From Pseudomonas aegrilactucae (GTDB taxonomy: Bacteria > Pseudomonadota > Gammaproteobacteria > Pseudomonadales > Pseudomonadaceae): 32,272 nucleotides of DNA. Positions 16,362 to 24,841 of the stretch are shown one piece after another (position 1 is the first letter of the stretch; the number at the start of each line of letters is the position of its first letter). Below the pieces are notes generated by a model, which made no database searches, was not told the DNA's origin, and saw only the letters and a list, made by a program, of their open reading frames with translations. The position numbers and the translations under genes were made by a program. The stretch is taken from assembly GCF_019168305.1 (NCBI RefSeq), contig NZ_JAHTBI010000101.1, forward strand, positions 1 through 32,272, read 5' to 3'.

Positions 16362-16790
16362 TCACACGGGTTTTGCGCCCATCAGCCCGGCAATCGCAAT
16401 GAAGCAGACGGCACAGAACACCGCCAGGCCCAGCGTCACCTTCGGATTACCCGTCCCAGGTGCAGTACGCAGCCGGTTCAGCCGCACACTCAGCCATACC
16501 CAGCAGAACGCCCCCACCGTATAGATCAGGCTTGAACCCAGCACCCAGGTCTGCCCCAGCGGCCAGCCCACCAGGTGCACCAGCCACCAGCCGCTGAACG
16601 GCATGCTCAGCAGGCACACCCCCATCAGCAACCAGATGAACAACAGCGGGCGCTGCAGGATGCGCGTGTGAACACTGCCATCACCCTTGCGCCGCGCCCG
16701 CCAGATCCAGCCCGCCAGCCCCAGCGCACTGCCCAGCAGCAACACCGTGCCCAGCACATGAAGGGTTTTCAGGGTCGTCAGCAGTTCCAT
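16362..16790 (-). CDS. DUF2269 family integral membrane protein
   Basis: A 142-residue protein with four hydrophobic segments, at roughly residues 8-28, 47-69, 80-103 and 118-138. It begins MELLTTLKTLHVLGTVLLLG, typical of DUF2269 (predicted inner-membrane protein, function unknown). The histidine in the first span (LHVLG) and the pattern of small residues recall haem- or metal-binding four-helix membrane proteins, but I cannot support such a role. It is 40 bases upstream of the ilvA stop on the same strand, so it may be transcribed with ilvA. Confidence 0.8.
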   Translation of the reverse strand: MELLTTLKTLHVLGTVLLLGSALGLAGWIWRARRKGDGSVHTRILQRPLLFIWLLMGVCLLSMPFSGWWLVHLVGWPLGQTWVLGSSLIYTVGAFCWVWLSVRLNRLRTAPGTGNPKVTLGLAVFCAVCFIAIAGLMGAKPV

Positions 16791-16830
16791 GTCGTTCTAT
16801 TCCTCAGGCTGTGCCCAACAGCGTAGCCGC

Positions 16831-18345
16831 TCAACCCAGAAACAGCCGGTAGGCCGGGTTGTCGGTTTCGTCCCAGTACGGGTAGCCGATCTTGGCCAGC
16901 GCCGTCGGTACCAGGTGGCGCTCATCATCGGGCACCTGCAGCCCGGCCACCACGCGACCATCGGCCGCGCCATGGTTGCGGTAGTGGAACATCGAGATGT
17001 TCCAGCGCCCGCCCAGCTTGTTGAGGAAGTTGAACAGCGCCCCCGGACGCTCCGGGAACTCGAAGCGCAGCACCAGCTCGTCGCTGACCCGCGCCGCATG
17101 CCCGCCCACCATGTGGCGGATGTGCAGCTTGGCCAGCTCGTTGTCGGTCAGGTCGAGCACCGGGAAGCCCTGCTCGGCCAGGCTCTGCAGCAAGGCGCTG
17201 CGCGGGTCGGTGTCGGGGTGGGTCTGCACGCCGACAAAGATGTGCGCCTCGCCGTCGGCATGGTAGCGGTAGTTGAATTCGGTGATCTGGCGCTTGCCGA
17301 TGGCTTCGCAGAAGGCCTTGAAACTGCCCGGCTTCTCGGCCAGGGTCACCGCGATGATGGCCTCGCGGCCTTCGCCCAGCTCGGCGCGCTCGGCCACATG
17401 GCGCAGGCGGTCGAAGTTGACGTTGGCGCCCGAGTCGATGGCCACCAGGGTCTGGCCGCTGACGCCACGCAGCTCGACGTACTTCTTGATCCCGGCCACG
17501 CCCAGGGCGCCGGCAGGCTCGGTGATCGAGCGGGTATCGTCGTAGATATCCTTGATTGCGGCACAGATCTCGTCGGTACTGACGGTGATCACCTCGTCGA
17601 CGTAGTGCTTGCAGATGTCAAAGGTATGCTGGCCGATCTGCGCCACTGCCACGCCATCGGCAAACAGCCCCACCTGCGGCAGCACCACGCGCTCGCCGGC
17701 CGCCAGGGCCGCCTGCAGGCAATTGGAGTCGTCCGGCTCCACGCCGATGATCTTGATCTCGGGGCGCAGGTACTTCACATAGGCCGCAATACCGGCGATC
17801 AGGCCGCCACCGCCCACCGGCACGAAGATCGCGTCCAGCGGCCCGGGGTGCTGGCGCAGGATTTCCATGGCCACGGTGCCCTGCCCGGCAATGGTGTGCG
17901 GGTCGTCATAGGGGTGGATGTACACGAAGCCCTTTTCGTCCACCAGCTTGAGCGAGTACGCCAGCGCCTCGGGGAACGAGTCGCCATGCAGCACCACCTT
18001 GCCACCGCGCGAGCGCACACCTTCGATCTTGATCTCGGGGGTGGTCTTGGGCATCACGATGGTGGCCTTGATACCCAGCTCGCGCGCCGCCAGGGCCAGG
18101 CCCTGGGCGTGATTGCCGGCGGAGGCGGTGACCACGCCGCGCGCCAGCTCTTCGGGGGTCAGTTGCGCCAGCTTGTTGTAGGCACCGCGAATCTTGAACG
18201 AGAACACCGGCTGCAGGTCTTCGCGCTTGAGCAGCACCTGGTTGCCCAGGCGCTTGCTGAGCTGGCCGGCGGCATGCAACGGGGTTTCGACGGCGACGTC
18301 GTAAACGCGCGAGGTGAGGATCTTCTTGACGTACTGTTCGAGCAT
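16831..18345 (-). CDS. ilvA: Threonine ammonia-lyase, biosynthetic (IlvA)
   Basis: A 504-residue PLP enzyme that deaminates threonine to 2-oxobutyrate, the first committed step to isoleucine. The PLP lysine is Lys51 in FSFKIRGAYNK; SAGNHAQG and the PLP-phosphate loop GGGGLIAGIA are also present. Two C-terminal ACT-like domains (from about residue 330) give the full biosynthetic, isoleucine-inhibited type of about 500 residues rather than the short catabolic form. The start at 18345 (MLEQYVKKILTSRVYDVA) matches the family. It is divergent from rpiA across 136 bases, an arrangement I recall as conserved in Pseudomonas. Confidence 0.97.
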   Translation of the reverse strand: MLEQYVKKILTSRVYDVAVETPLHAAGQLSKRLGNQVLLKREDLQPVFSFKIRGAYNKLAQLTPEELARGVVTASAGNHAQGLALAARELGIKATIVMPKTTPEIKIEGVRSRGGKVVLHGDSFPEALAYSLKLVDEKGFVYIHPYDDPHTIAGQGTVAMEILRQHPGPLDAIFVPVGGGGLIAGIAAYVKYLRPEIKIIGVEPDDSNCLQAALAAGERVVLPQVGLFADGVAVAQIGQHTFDICKHYVDEVITVSTDEICAAIKDIYDDTRSITEPAGALGVAGIKKYVELRGVSGQTLVAIDSGANVNFDRLRHVAERAELGEGREAIIAVTLAEKPGSFKAFCEAIGKRQITEFNYRYHADGEAHIFVGVQTHPDTDPRSALLQSLAEQGFPVLDLTDNELAKLHIRHMVGGHAARVSDELVLRFEFPERPGALFNFLNKLGGRWNISMFHYRNHGAADGRVVAGLQVPDDERHLVPTALAKIGYPYWDETDNPAYRLFLG

Positions 18346-18436
18346 CGGGGACGCATCACTGGGCGGTTGGGCGGGGCCTCGGAGTCTACCGCAGCGCCCG
18401 GTCGGGCGACCACAGCCAGTCTGGGGTTTTAGCCGC

Positions 18437-18442
18437 TATACT
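18437..18442 (+). promoter_or_regulatory. Possible -10 element of rpiA
   Basis: TATACT lies 40 bases before the rpiA start codon in the ilvA/rpiA divergent gap. No convincing -35 box is found at 16-18 bases, so the call is tentative. Confidence 0.3.
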
Positions 18443-18481
18443 ACGCGCCCTCACGATACTCCTCCCCGCTTCGGAGCCCGC

Positions 18482-19153
18482 ATGACCCAGGACCAACTCA
18501 AACAGGCCGTCGCCCAGGCTGCTGTCGATTTCATTCTGCCCAAGCTCGACGACAAGAGCATCGTGGGCGTGGGCACCGGCTCCACCGCCAATTGCTTCAT
18601 CGATGCGCTGGCCCGGCACAAGGGCGCGTTCGACGGTGCGGTGGCCAGCTCCGAAGCCACTGCCGCGCGTCTGAAGGGCCATGGCATCCCGGTGTACGAG
18701 CTGAACACGGTCAGCGACCTGGAGTTCTATGTCGACGGCGCCGATGAAAGCGACGAGCACCTGAACCTGATCAAGGGCGGCGGCGCGGCCCTGACCCGCG
18801 AGAAGATCGTCGCGGCCGTCGCCAAGACCTTCATCTGCATCGCCGACGCCAGCAAGCTGGTACCGCTACTGGGCGCCTTCCCGCTGCCGGTCGAAGTGAT
18901 CCCGATGGCGCGCAGCCATGTGGCGCGCCAGCTGGTGAAGCTGGGCGGCGACCCGGTGTACCGCGAAGGCGTGGTGACCGATAACGGCAACATCATCCTG
19001 GACGTGTTCAACCTGCAGATCACCAACCCGGTGGCGCTGGAAACCCAGATCAATGCGATCGTGGGCGTGGTCACCAACGGGCTGTTCGCGGCGCGGCCGG
19101 CGGATTTGCTGTTGCTGGGGACTGCGGACGGTGTGAAGACCCTGAGCAAGTAA
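18482..19153 (+). CDS. rpiA: Ribose-5-phosphate isomerase A
   Basis: A 223-residue enzyme that interconverts ribose 5-phosphate and ribulose 5-phosphate in the pentose phosphate pathway. Motifs are the phosphate loop GTGSTANCF at 31-39, DGADE at 85-89, and KGGGAALTREK at 98-108, which contains the catalytic Glu107. Length equals typical RpiA. The ATG at 18482 begins the conserved N-terminus MTQDQLKQAVAQAA. A hairpin and a REP pair follow the stop. Confidence 0.97.
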   Translation: MTQDQLKQAVAQAAVDFILPKLDDKSIVGVGTGSTANCFIDALARHKGAFDGAVASSEATAARLKGHGIPVYELNTVSDLEFYVDGADESDEHLNLIKGGGAALTREKIVAAVAKTFICIADASKLVPLLGAFPLPVEVIPMARSHVARQLVKLGGDPVYREGVVTDNGNIILDVFNLQITNPVALETQINAIVGVVTNGLFAARPADLLLLGTADGVKTLSK

Positions 19154-19160
19154 TAAAGCC

Positions 19161-19177
19161 GGGCTGCCTTGCAGCCC
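19161..19177 (+). terminator. Hairpin after rpiA
   Basis: GGGCTGC-CTT-GCAGCCC forms a perfect 7-bp stem eight bases after the rpiA stop. It has no real U-tract and runs straight into the REP pair, so termination efficiency is doubtful. Confidence 0.4.
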
Positions 19178-19250
19178 TTCGCTGGCAAGCCAGCTCCCAC
19201 AGGGTTGTGTATTCGCCGCCAAACCCTGTGGGAGCTGGCTTGCCAGCGAA
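19178..19250. repeat. REP pair (REPIN) between rpiA and the SdiA-regulated gene
   Basis: Inverted REP copies with loop GTTGTGTATTCGCCGCCAAA lie between convergent stops. Confidence 0.95.
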
Positions 19251-19255
19251 GGGGC

Positions 19256-20164
19256 CTACTCGGTCTTCTTGAACACGTAGAACAGGTTCGGCTCACTCAC
19301 CACATACAGCGTCCCGGCATCGTCCAGCGCGATCCCTTCGGCCTGCGGCACGCTGGCCTGCAACCCGGCAAAGCCCTTGCGCAACGACAGGCTGCTGAGC
19401 GGCTTGCCCTTTACGTCCAGCTCCAGCACCAGCTGCGACTCATCCGACAGCGCCAGCAGATGCCCGCTGCGCTCATCGAACTGCAAGCTCGACAAGTCAC
19501 GCACGAACAAGCGCGAATCACGCTTGCGATCCTGCACCACGTGCACCGCGTAGGGCTGCTCCGGGTTGTCGTGCGGGAAGCCATGCACCTCGTAGATCAG
19601 CATCGGGTCGCGCTCCTTGGCCACGAACAGGCGTTTGGCACCCGAATCGTACGCCAGCCCCTCGAACCCCTTGTTGCCGTTCAGGCCGATGCCCAGGGTC
19701 AGTTGCTCGGCGTCCTTGGCATCCAGAAACCGCGTGGCGTCGTTCAGGCGCACCAGGATCAGGCGCTGCTCACGCTCGTCGGTGATCACGAAGCTGCCCG
19801 GCCCCACATACTCCACCGCCTCCGGGTCGCCAAAACCCACCAGCGGCACACGCCGCAGGATACGACCGTCCAGCGACAGTTCGATCAACTCGGGATCCTT
19901 GTTGGTGACGGTGTACAGGCTGCCACGATCCGGGTCGAAGGTCAGCGCCGAAATGTCGGCCTGCAAGCCATCGACCGGACGCGCCTCGATCACTACCTTG
20001 TAGCGGTCCAGCCCCATGCCCTGCTCGGCCGGCTGCCACCATGTCTGCACGTTGAACCAGGCGCGCTCGAACAGGCGGCGCTCCTGGCCCTTTACGCCGA
20101 GAAACCCCAGCACCAGCAGCACGAGGACCAGAAAAATCAGGGGTAAACGGACAGGAAGACGCAT
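19256..20164 (-). CDS. SdiA-regulated domain protein (YjiK-like), membrane-anchored, copy 1
   Basis: A 302-residue protein. One N-terminal membrane anchor (residues 6-24, LPLIFLVLVLLVLGFLG) is followed by a beta-propeller-like periplasmic domain with repeating blades (DISALTFDPDRGSLYTVTNK, FEGLAYDSGAKRLFVAKERD, EGIALDDAGTLYVVSEPN). This is the SdiA-regulated/YjiK family, distantly like esterase-phytase or strictosidine-synthase propellers; no activity is established to my knowledge. I chose the ATG at 20164 because the anchor starts there; an upstream ATG at 20203 would prefix a non-hydrophobic stretch. It lies 77 bases downstream of a paralog on the same strand. Confidence 0.85.
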   Translation of the reverse strand: MRLPVRLPLIFLVLVLLVLGFLGVKGQERRLFERAWFNVQTWWQPAEQGMGLDRYKVVIEARPVDGLQADISALTFDPDRGSLYTVTNKDPELIELSLDGRILRRVPLVGFGDPEAVEYVGPGSFVITDEREQRLILVRLNDATRFLDAKDAEQLTLGIGLNGNKGFEGLAYDSGAKRLFVAKERDPMLIYEVHGFPHDNPEQPYAVHVVQDRKRDSRLFVRDLSSLQFDERSGHLLALSDESQLVLELDVKGKPLSSLSLRKGFAGLQASVPQAEGIALDDAGTLYVVSEPNLFYVFKKTE

Positions 20165-20241
20165 TCGGGAAGACTCGACAGGGTTCAGCCTGCATCTAAA
20201 CATGCCTGGCTGAATCAAAGCTTAATGCCACTATCCACACA

Positions 20242-21174
20242 TCAGGGTTTGCGAAAACGATAGAACAGGTCGGGCTCACTCACGATGTACAGGGTGCCAA
20301 GCTCGTCCATGGCGACCCCTTCTGCCCGTGGAATGCGCTGCTCGAGGCCGTTGAACCCACCCAGCAGCGTCATGAAGCTGACCTGCCTGCCCTGCTCGTC
20401 CAGCTCCAGCAGCATGTTGGAGTCGGCCGACAGCGCCAGCATATGCCCGGTGCGCGGGTCGATGCTCAAGGCCGAGAGGTTGCGCAGGTCGAGTTCGTCA
20501 TTGGGCAGTGGCTGCTTGTCACCGGTCAGCGCCGAGCGACCATCGGTACTCCAGCTGAACAGCCGCGGCGGGCGCTCTTCACCCAGTACAATGCGCTGGT
20601 GCTGCGGGTCCCAGGCAATGGCCTCGAACGCCTTGTTCTGGTTGTCCGACGGACCCAGGTCGTACTGTGGAAAATCAGCGATGTTCAGTACCTGGGTACG
20701 GTCGTCGAGGCTGACGAGGGTCATCAGGTGATCGCGCTCGTCCACGATTGCCAGGCGCCCGTCCGCCAGCACCGTGACAGCCTCTGGGTTGCTCCAGCCC
20801 TTGAGCGGTATCTTGCGCAGCACCTCGCCATCCAGGCTCAGTTCCACCAGGAACGGGTGCTTGCCCATGACTGCGAACAGGGTCTTGCGCTGCGGATCAT
20901 AGGCCAGGTCCGAGGCTTCGTCCTCGGCCATGCCCGGCAGTACCTTGGCGTCGATATCGACCTGGTAGTCGGGCAGCCAGATGCTGGCCTGCTGCTCGGT
21001 CTTGGATTCGAAACGCTCCTGCAGCCACAGCACACCGCGGTCGTCCCAATGCATGGCAACGGCCACGCCATAGCCGATCACCGCTGCGGCCACCAGCCAG
21101 GTGGACCAGCGCAACACGAAGCGGCGCTTGCGCGCAGGGGGGACGGAACCGCTGGGAGGGTAAGGCGTGGCCAT
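20242..21174 (-). CDS. SdiA-regulated domain protein (YjiK-like), membrane-anchored, copy 2
   Basis: A 310-residue paralog of the next gene, aligning over nearly its whole length: SDLAYDPQRKTLFAVMGK, NPEAVTVLADGRLAIVDERD, KAFEAIAWDPQHQRIVLGEE, AEGVAMDELGTLYIVSEPDL, ending FYRFRKP against FYVFKKTE. A cytoplasmic basic tail (PARKRRFVLRWS) precedes one membrane span (about 25-41). The ATG at 21174 has AGGAA upstream. The conserved acidic residues of the blades suggest metal binding (inference). The tandem pair looks like an old duplication, since identity is moderate by eye. Confidence 0.85.
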   Translation of the reverse strand: MATPYPPSGSVPPARKRRFVLRWSTWLVAAAVIGYGVAVAMHWDDRGVLWLQERFESKTEQQASIWLPDYQVDIDAKVLPGMAEDEASDLAYDPQRKTLFAVMGKHPFLVELSLDGEVLRKIPLKGWSNPEAVTVLADGRLAIVDERDHLMTLVSLDDRTQVLNIADFPQYDLGPSDNQNKAFEAIAWDPQHQRIVLGEERPPRLFSWSTDGRSALTGDKQPLPNDELDLRNLSALSIDPRTGHMLALSADSNMLLELDEQGRQVSFMTLLGGFNGLEQRIPRAEGVAMDELGTLYIVSEPDLFYRFRKP

Positions 21175-21294
21175 CGGGTGTTCCTGCTGTCTTTTTCGCC
21201 AGATGTTTGCACAATTGCGCACGTTCAGGGGCCGCGCGCATTATCCGGATCATTTGTGAAAAAAACGGCAAAACCCGATCAGAGGTGTCGGCAA

Positions 21295-21327
21295 AGGTGG
21301 CAATCGGCCTGCGACTGCCACCTGGCA
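21295..21327 (-). terminator. Hairpin just downstream of the FAH-family gene
   Basis: AGGTGGCA and TGCCACCT (8-bp arms, 13-base loop) lie within 35 bases of the stop at 21330. The inner arm can also fold as TGCCA-CC-TGGCA. There is no long U-tract, so this is a weak terminator call. Confidence 0.3.
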
Positions 21328-21329
21328 GG

Positions 21330-21995
21330 TCAGCGTACTGCGCCTTCGAAGCGACTGACGCCGGGCAGCTCCAGTACCAGCTCATCGCCCGGATTCAGCG
21401 GGCCGACGCCAGCCGGTGTACCGGTGAGGATCACGTCACCGGCCTGCAGCGAGAACTGCGAGGCCATGTGCTGGATCATCGGCACGATCGGGTTGAGCAT
21501 CAGCCCGCTGTTGCCGTCCTGACGCACCTGGCCGTTGATGGTCAGGCGGATGCCGATATCAGCAAGGTTCTCGAAGGTACTGCCAGCCACGAAAGGCGTC
21601 AGCACGCAGGCGCCATCGAAGCACTTGGCACGTTCCCACGGCAGGCCCTTGTCCTTGAGCTGCGATTGCAGGTCGCGCAGGGTCAGGTCCAGCGCCGGAG
21701 CGAAGCCGGAGATGGCGTCCAGCACTTCTTCCTCAGTCGGCGCAGGCGACAGCGACTTGCCCAGCAGCACGGCAATTTCCGCCTCGTAGTGCACCGAGCC
21801 GCGCTCGGCCGGGATCTTGAAGCCACCTTCCAGCGCAACCACGCAACTGCCCGGCTTGATGAACAACAGCGGCTCGGACGGTATCGGGTTGTCCAGCTCT
21901 TTGGCGTGCTCGGCGTAGTTGCGCCCGATGCACACCACCTTGCCCAGGGGCAGGTGAGTACGCGTGCCGTCTACATACTGGTGCTGATAGTTCAT
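21330..21995 (-). CDS. Fumarylacetoacetate hydrolase family protein (acylpyruvase/YcgM-like)
   Basis: A 221-residue single-domain FAH-fold protein. Metal ligands are visible as Glu71 and Glu73 in HYEAEIAVLLG and Asp103 in ALDLTLRDLQ. FIKPGSCVV, LTGTPAGVGPL and the C-terminal GDELVLELPGV are typical of the short acylpyruvate hydrolase/oxaloacetate decarboxylase-like members (about 220 residues). The ATG at 21995 has AGGAG upstream. It begins 41 bases after the D-2-hydroxyglutarate dehydrogenase stop, so the two are likely co-transcribed. That suggests a role in clearing or repairing 2-oxo acids such as oxaloacetate enol, but the substrate is not shown by the sequence. Confidence 0.85.
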   Translation of the reverse strand: MNYQHQYVDGTRTHLPLGKVVCIGRNYAEHAKELDNPIPSEPLLFIKPGSCVVALEGGFKIPAERGSVHYEAEIAVLLGKSLSPAPTEEEVLDAISGFAPALDLTLRDLQSQLKDKGLPWERAKCFDGACVLTPFVAGSTFENLADIGIRLTINGQVRQDGNSGLMLNPIVPMIQHMASQFSLQAGDVILTGTPAGVGPLNPGDELVLELPGVSRFEGAVR

Positions 21996-22036
21996 TGCCG
22001 ACTCCTGAAACGATGTGATTGGCGCTACGACTGGGT

Positions 22037-23434
22037 TCACGGGGCGGCGAAGATCTTGCCCGGGTTCATGATCCCGTTCGGGTCGAACACCGCCTTCACC
22101 GCCTTCATGTACTCGATTTCGACCGGCGAACGACTGTAGGTGAGGTAGTCACGCTTGGTCATGCCCACGCCATGTTCGGCCGAGATGGAGCCGTTGTACT
22201 TCTGCACGGTCTCGAACACCTGCTTGTTCACCGTGGCACAGCGGGCGAAGAACTCGTCCTTGCTCATGTCGTCGGGCTTGAGGATGTTCAGGTGCAGGTT
22301 GCCGTCACCGATGTGGCCGTACCAGACCACTTCGAAGTCCGGGTAGCGTTCGGCGACGATCGCGTCGATATCCTTGAGAAACGCCGGCACTTTCGACACG
22401 GTGACCGAGATGTCGTTCTTGTACGGGGTCCAGTGCGAGATGGTTTCTGAAATGTACTCGCGCAGCTTCCACAGGTTCTGCAACTGCTGCTGGCTCTGGC
22501 TCATCACTCCATCCAGCACCCAGCCCTGCTCGACGCAGTGCTCGAAGGTGGCCAGGGCCTGGTTGGCAACCTCTTCGGTGCTGGCTTCGAATTCCAGCAG
22601 CGCATAGAACGGGCACGGGGTGTCGAAGGGCGCCGGCACGTCACCACGGCCGAGCACCTTGGCCAGGGCCTTGTCGGAAAGGAACTCGAAGGCGGTCAGG
22701 TCGAGCTTGTCGCGAAACGCGTGCAGCACCGGCATGATCGAGTCGAAGTCCGGCGTACCCAGCACCATCGCGGTGAGGTTGTTCGGCGCCCGGTCCAGAC
22801 GCATGGTGGCCTCGACCACGAAGCCCAGCGTACCCTCGGCGCCGATGAACAGCTGGCGCAGGTCATAGCCGGTGGCGTTCTTGATCAGGTCCTTGTTCAG
22901 TTCCAGCAGGTCGCCCTTGCCGGTGACAACCTTCAGGCCCGCTACCCAGTTGCGGGTCATGCCGTAGCGAATCACCTTGATACCGCCGGCATTGGTGCCG
23001 ATATTGCCGCCAATCTGGCTGGAGCCTGCCGAGGCGAAGTCCACCGGGTAGTACAGGCCCTTGTCTTCGGCGAAGGTCTGCAGCTGTTCGGTGATGACCC
23101 CCGGCTGGCACACCACGGTGCGGTCGAACTCGTTGAACTCCAGCACCTGGTTCATGTAGTCGAACGCCACCACCACCTCGCCGTTGGCCGCCACCGCCGC
23201 GGCCGACAGGCCCGTGCGCCCGCCCGAGGGCACCAGTGCGACGTGGCGCTGGTTGGCCCAGCGCACGATGGCCTGGACCTGCTCGGTGCTCTTGGGGAAC
23301 ACGATAGCCAGCGGGGCCGGCGCGAAATGCTTGGTCCAGTCCTTGCCGTAGGCTTCCAGGGAAGCCGCATCGGTCAGCACCTTGCCAGGCTCAACCAGGG
23401 TCAACAGCTCATCTACCAGTGCACGATCGGTCAT
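22037..23434 (-). CDS. FAD-linked D-2-hydroxyglutarate dehydrogenase
   Basis: A 465-residue flavoprotein of the VAO/PCMH fold. The FAD-binding half shows PSGGRTGLSAAAV, GNIGTNAGGIKVIRYGMTRN and GAEGTLGFVVEA. The C-terminal half has the zinc-site motif WYGHIGDGNLHLNI and SAEHGVGMTKR. It is adjacent and divergent to serA. In Pseudomonas, SerA reduces 2-oxoglutarate to D-2-hydroxyglutarate while oxidising 3-phosphoglycerate, and this dehydrogenase returns the product to 2-oxoglutarate, passing electrons to the respiratory chain through ETF. That coupling was shown in P. stutzeri. The ATG at 23434 has GAGAG upstream. D-lactate or glycolate dehydrogenase is the alternative, but the context favours D-2-hydroxyglutarate. 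Confidence 0.9.
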   Translation of the reverse strand: MTDRALVDELLTLVEPGKVLTDAASLEAYGKDWTKHFAPAPLAIVFPKSTEQVQAIVRWANQRHVALVPSGGRTGLSAAAVAANGEVVVAFDYMNQVLEFNEFDRTVVCQPGVITEQLQTFAEDKGLYYPVDFASAGSSQIGGNIGTNAGGIKVIRYGMTRNWVAGLKVVTGKGDLLELNKDLIKNATGYDLRQLFIGAEGTLGFVVEATMRLDRAPNNLTAMVLGTPDFDSIMPVLHAFRDKLDLTAFEFLSDKALAKVLGRGDVPAPFDTPCPFYALLEFEASTEEVANQALATFEHCVEQGWVLDGVMSQSQQQLQNLWKLREYISETISHWTPYKNDISVTVSKVPAFLKDIDAIVAERYPDFEVVWYGHIGDGNLHLNILKPDDMSKDEFFARCATVNKQVFETVQKYNGSISAEHGVGMTKRDYLTYSRSPVEIEYMKAVKAVFDPNGIMNPGKIFAAP

Positions 23435-23502
23435 CAACAGAACTCTCGAACAATTCATAGTCACCCTGAGCACTCTTCACGTGCCAGGGATGGGCGTATC
23501 CG

Positions 23503-23530
23503 GGGGTGCCTATGCTAGCATACGCACCCC
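23503..23530. promoter_or_regulatory. 28-base near-perfect palindrome in the serA / D2HGDH divergent gap
   Basis: Arms GGGGTGCC and CGCACCCC flank the perfect 12-base palindrome TATGCTAGCATA; 13 of 14 pairs match. The centre holds TATGCT, a -10-like hexamer, on both strands, so it could be overlapping divergent -10 boxes, an operator, or both. It lies 69 bases from the dehydrogenase start and 76 bases from the serA start. Confidence 0.6.
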
Positions 23531-23606
23531 GCTGGTCGTGCTTAAGGCCGATACTGCGACAGCTTCACTTCCCTGCCATTTTTCTCCGGGACACAGGTTT
23601 ACGCAG

Positions 23607-24836
23607 ATGAGCAAGACTTCTCTCGATAAGAGCAAGATCAAGTTCCTTCTCCTCGAAGGCGTCCACCAATCCGCCGTGGACGTCCTCAAGGCCGCCGGGT
23701 ATGCCAACATCGAGTACCTCACCGGTTCTCTGCCGGATGCGCAACTGAAGGAAAAGATCGCCGATGCCCATTTCATCGGCATCCGTTCGCGCACCCAGCT
23801 GACCGAAGAAGTCTTCGACTGCGCCAAGAAACTGGTCGCTGTCGGCTGTTTCTGCATCGGCACCAACCAGGTTGACCTGGACGCAGCCCGCGAGCGCGGC
23901 ATTGCCGTGTTCAACGCGCCGTACTCCAATACCCGTTCGGTGGCCGAACTGGTGCTGGCCGAGGCGATCCTGCTGCTGCGCGGCATCCCCGAGAAGAACG
24001 CTTCCTGCCACCGCGGTGGCTGGATCAAGAGCGCGGCCAACTCCTTCGAGATCCGTGGCAAGAAGCTGGGCATCGTCGGCTACGGCTCGATCGGTACCCA
24101 ACTGTCGGTGCTGGCCGAAAGCCTGGGCATGCAGGTGTTCTTCTACGACCCGCTGACCAAGCTGCCGCTGGGCAACGCCACCCAGGTCGCCAGCCTGAAC
24201 GAGCTGCTGGGCCTGGCCGACATCGTCTCGCTGCATGTGCCTGAGCTGCCGTCCACCCAGTGGATGATCGGCGAGAAGGAAATCCGCGCGATGAAGAAGG
24301 GCGCGATCCTGATCAACGCCGCCCGCGGTACCGTGGTCGAGCTGGATCACCTGGCCGCCGCGATCAAGGACAAGCACCTGATCGGCGCCGCCATCGACGT
24401 GTTCCCGGTCGAGCCGCGCTCCAACGACGAACAGTTCGAAAGCCCGCTGCGCGGCCTGGACAACGTGATCCTGACCCCGCACATCGGTGGTTCCACCGCC
24501 GAAGCCCAGGCCAACATCGGCCTGGAAGTGGCCGAGAAGCTGGTCAAGTACAGCGACAACGGTACCTCCGTGTCGTCGGTCAACTTCCCTGAAGTGGCCC
24601 TGCCGGCCCACCCTGGCAAGCACCGTCTGCTGCACATCCACGAAAACATTCCGGGTGTACTCAGCGAGATCAACAAGGTGTTCGCAGAAAACTCGATCAA
24701 CATCTCCGGTCAGTTCCTGCAGACCAACGAGAAAGTCGGTTACGTAGTGATCGACGTCGATGCCGAGTACTCGGACCTGGCGCAAGAGAAGTTGCAGCAC
24801 ATCAAGGGCACCATCCGCTCGCGCGTGCTGTTCTAA
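23607..24836 (+). CDS. serA: D-3-phosphoglycerate dehydrogenase SerA
   Basis: A 409-residue enzyme for the first step of serine synthesis (3-phosphoglycerate to 3-phosphohydroxypyruvate). The NAD motif GIVGYGSIG is at 155-163. NAARGTVV and TPHIGGSTAEAQ (catalytic His) follow, and a C-terminal ACT domain begins at about residue 338 (HRLLHIHENIPGVLSEINK), ending RSRVLF. Length and layout match the E. coli-type, serine-inhibited SerA. The ATG at 23607 begins the family N-terminus MSKTSLDKSKIKFLLLEG. It is divergent from its metabolic partner D-2-hydroxyglutarate dehydrogenase. A broken REP pair and an intrinsic terminator follow. Confidence 0.97.
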   Translation: MSKTSLDKSKIKFLLLEGVHQSAVDVLKAAGYANIEYLTGSLPDAQLKEKIADAHFIGIRSRTQLTEEVFDCAKKLVAVGCFCIGTNQVDLDAARERGIAVFNAPYSNTRSVAELVLAEAILLLRGIPEKNASCHRGGWIKSAANSFEIRGKKLGIVGYGSIGTQLSVLAESLGMQVFFYDPLTKLPLGNATQVASLNELLGLADIVSLHVPELPSTQWMIGEKEIRAMKKGAILINAARGTVVELDHLAAAIKDKHLIGAAIDVFPVEPRSNDEQFESPLRGLDNVILTPHIGGSTAEAQANIGLEVAEKLVKYSDNGTSVSSVNFPEVALPAHPGKHRLLHIHENIPGVLSEINKVFAENSINISGQFLQTNEKVGYVVIDVDAEYSDLAQEKLQHIKGTIRSRVLF

Positions 24837-24841
24837 AAAGC

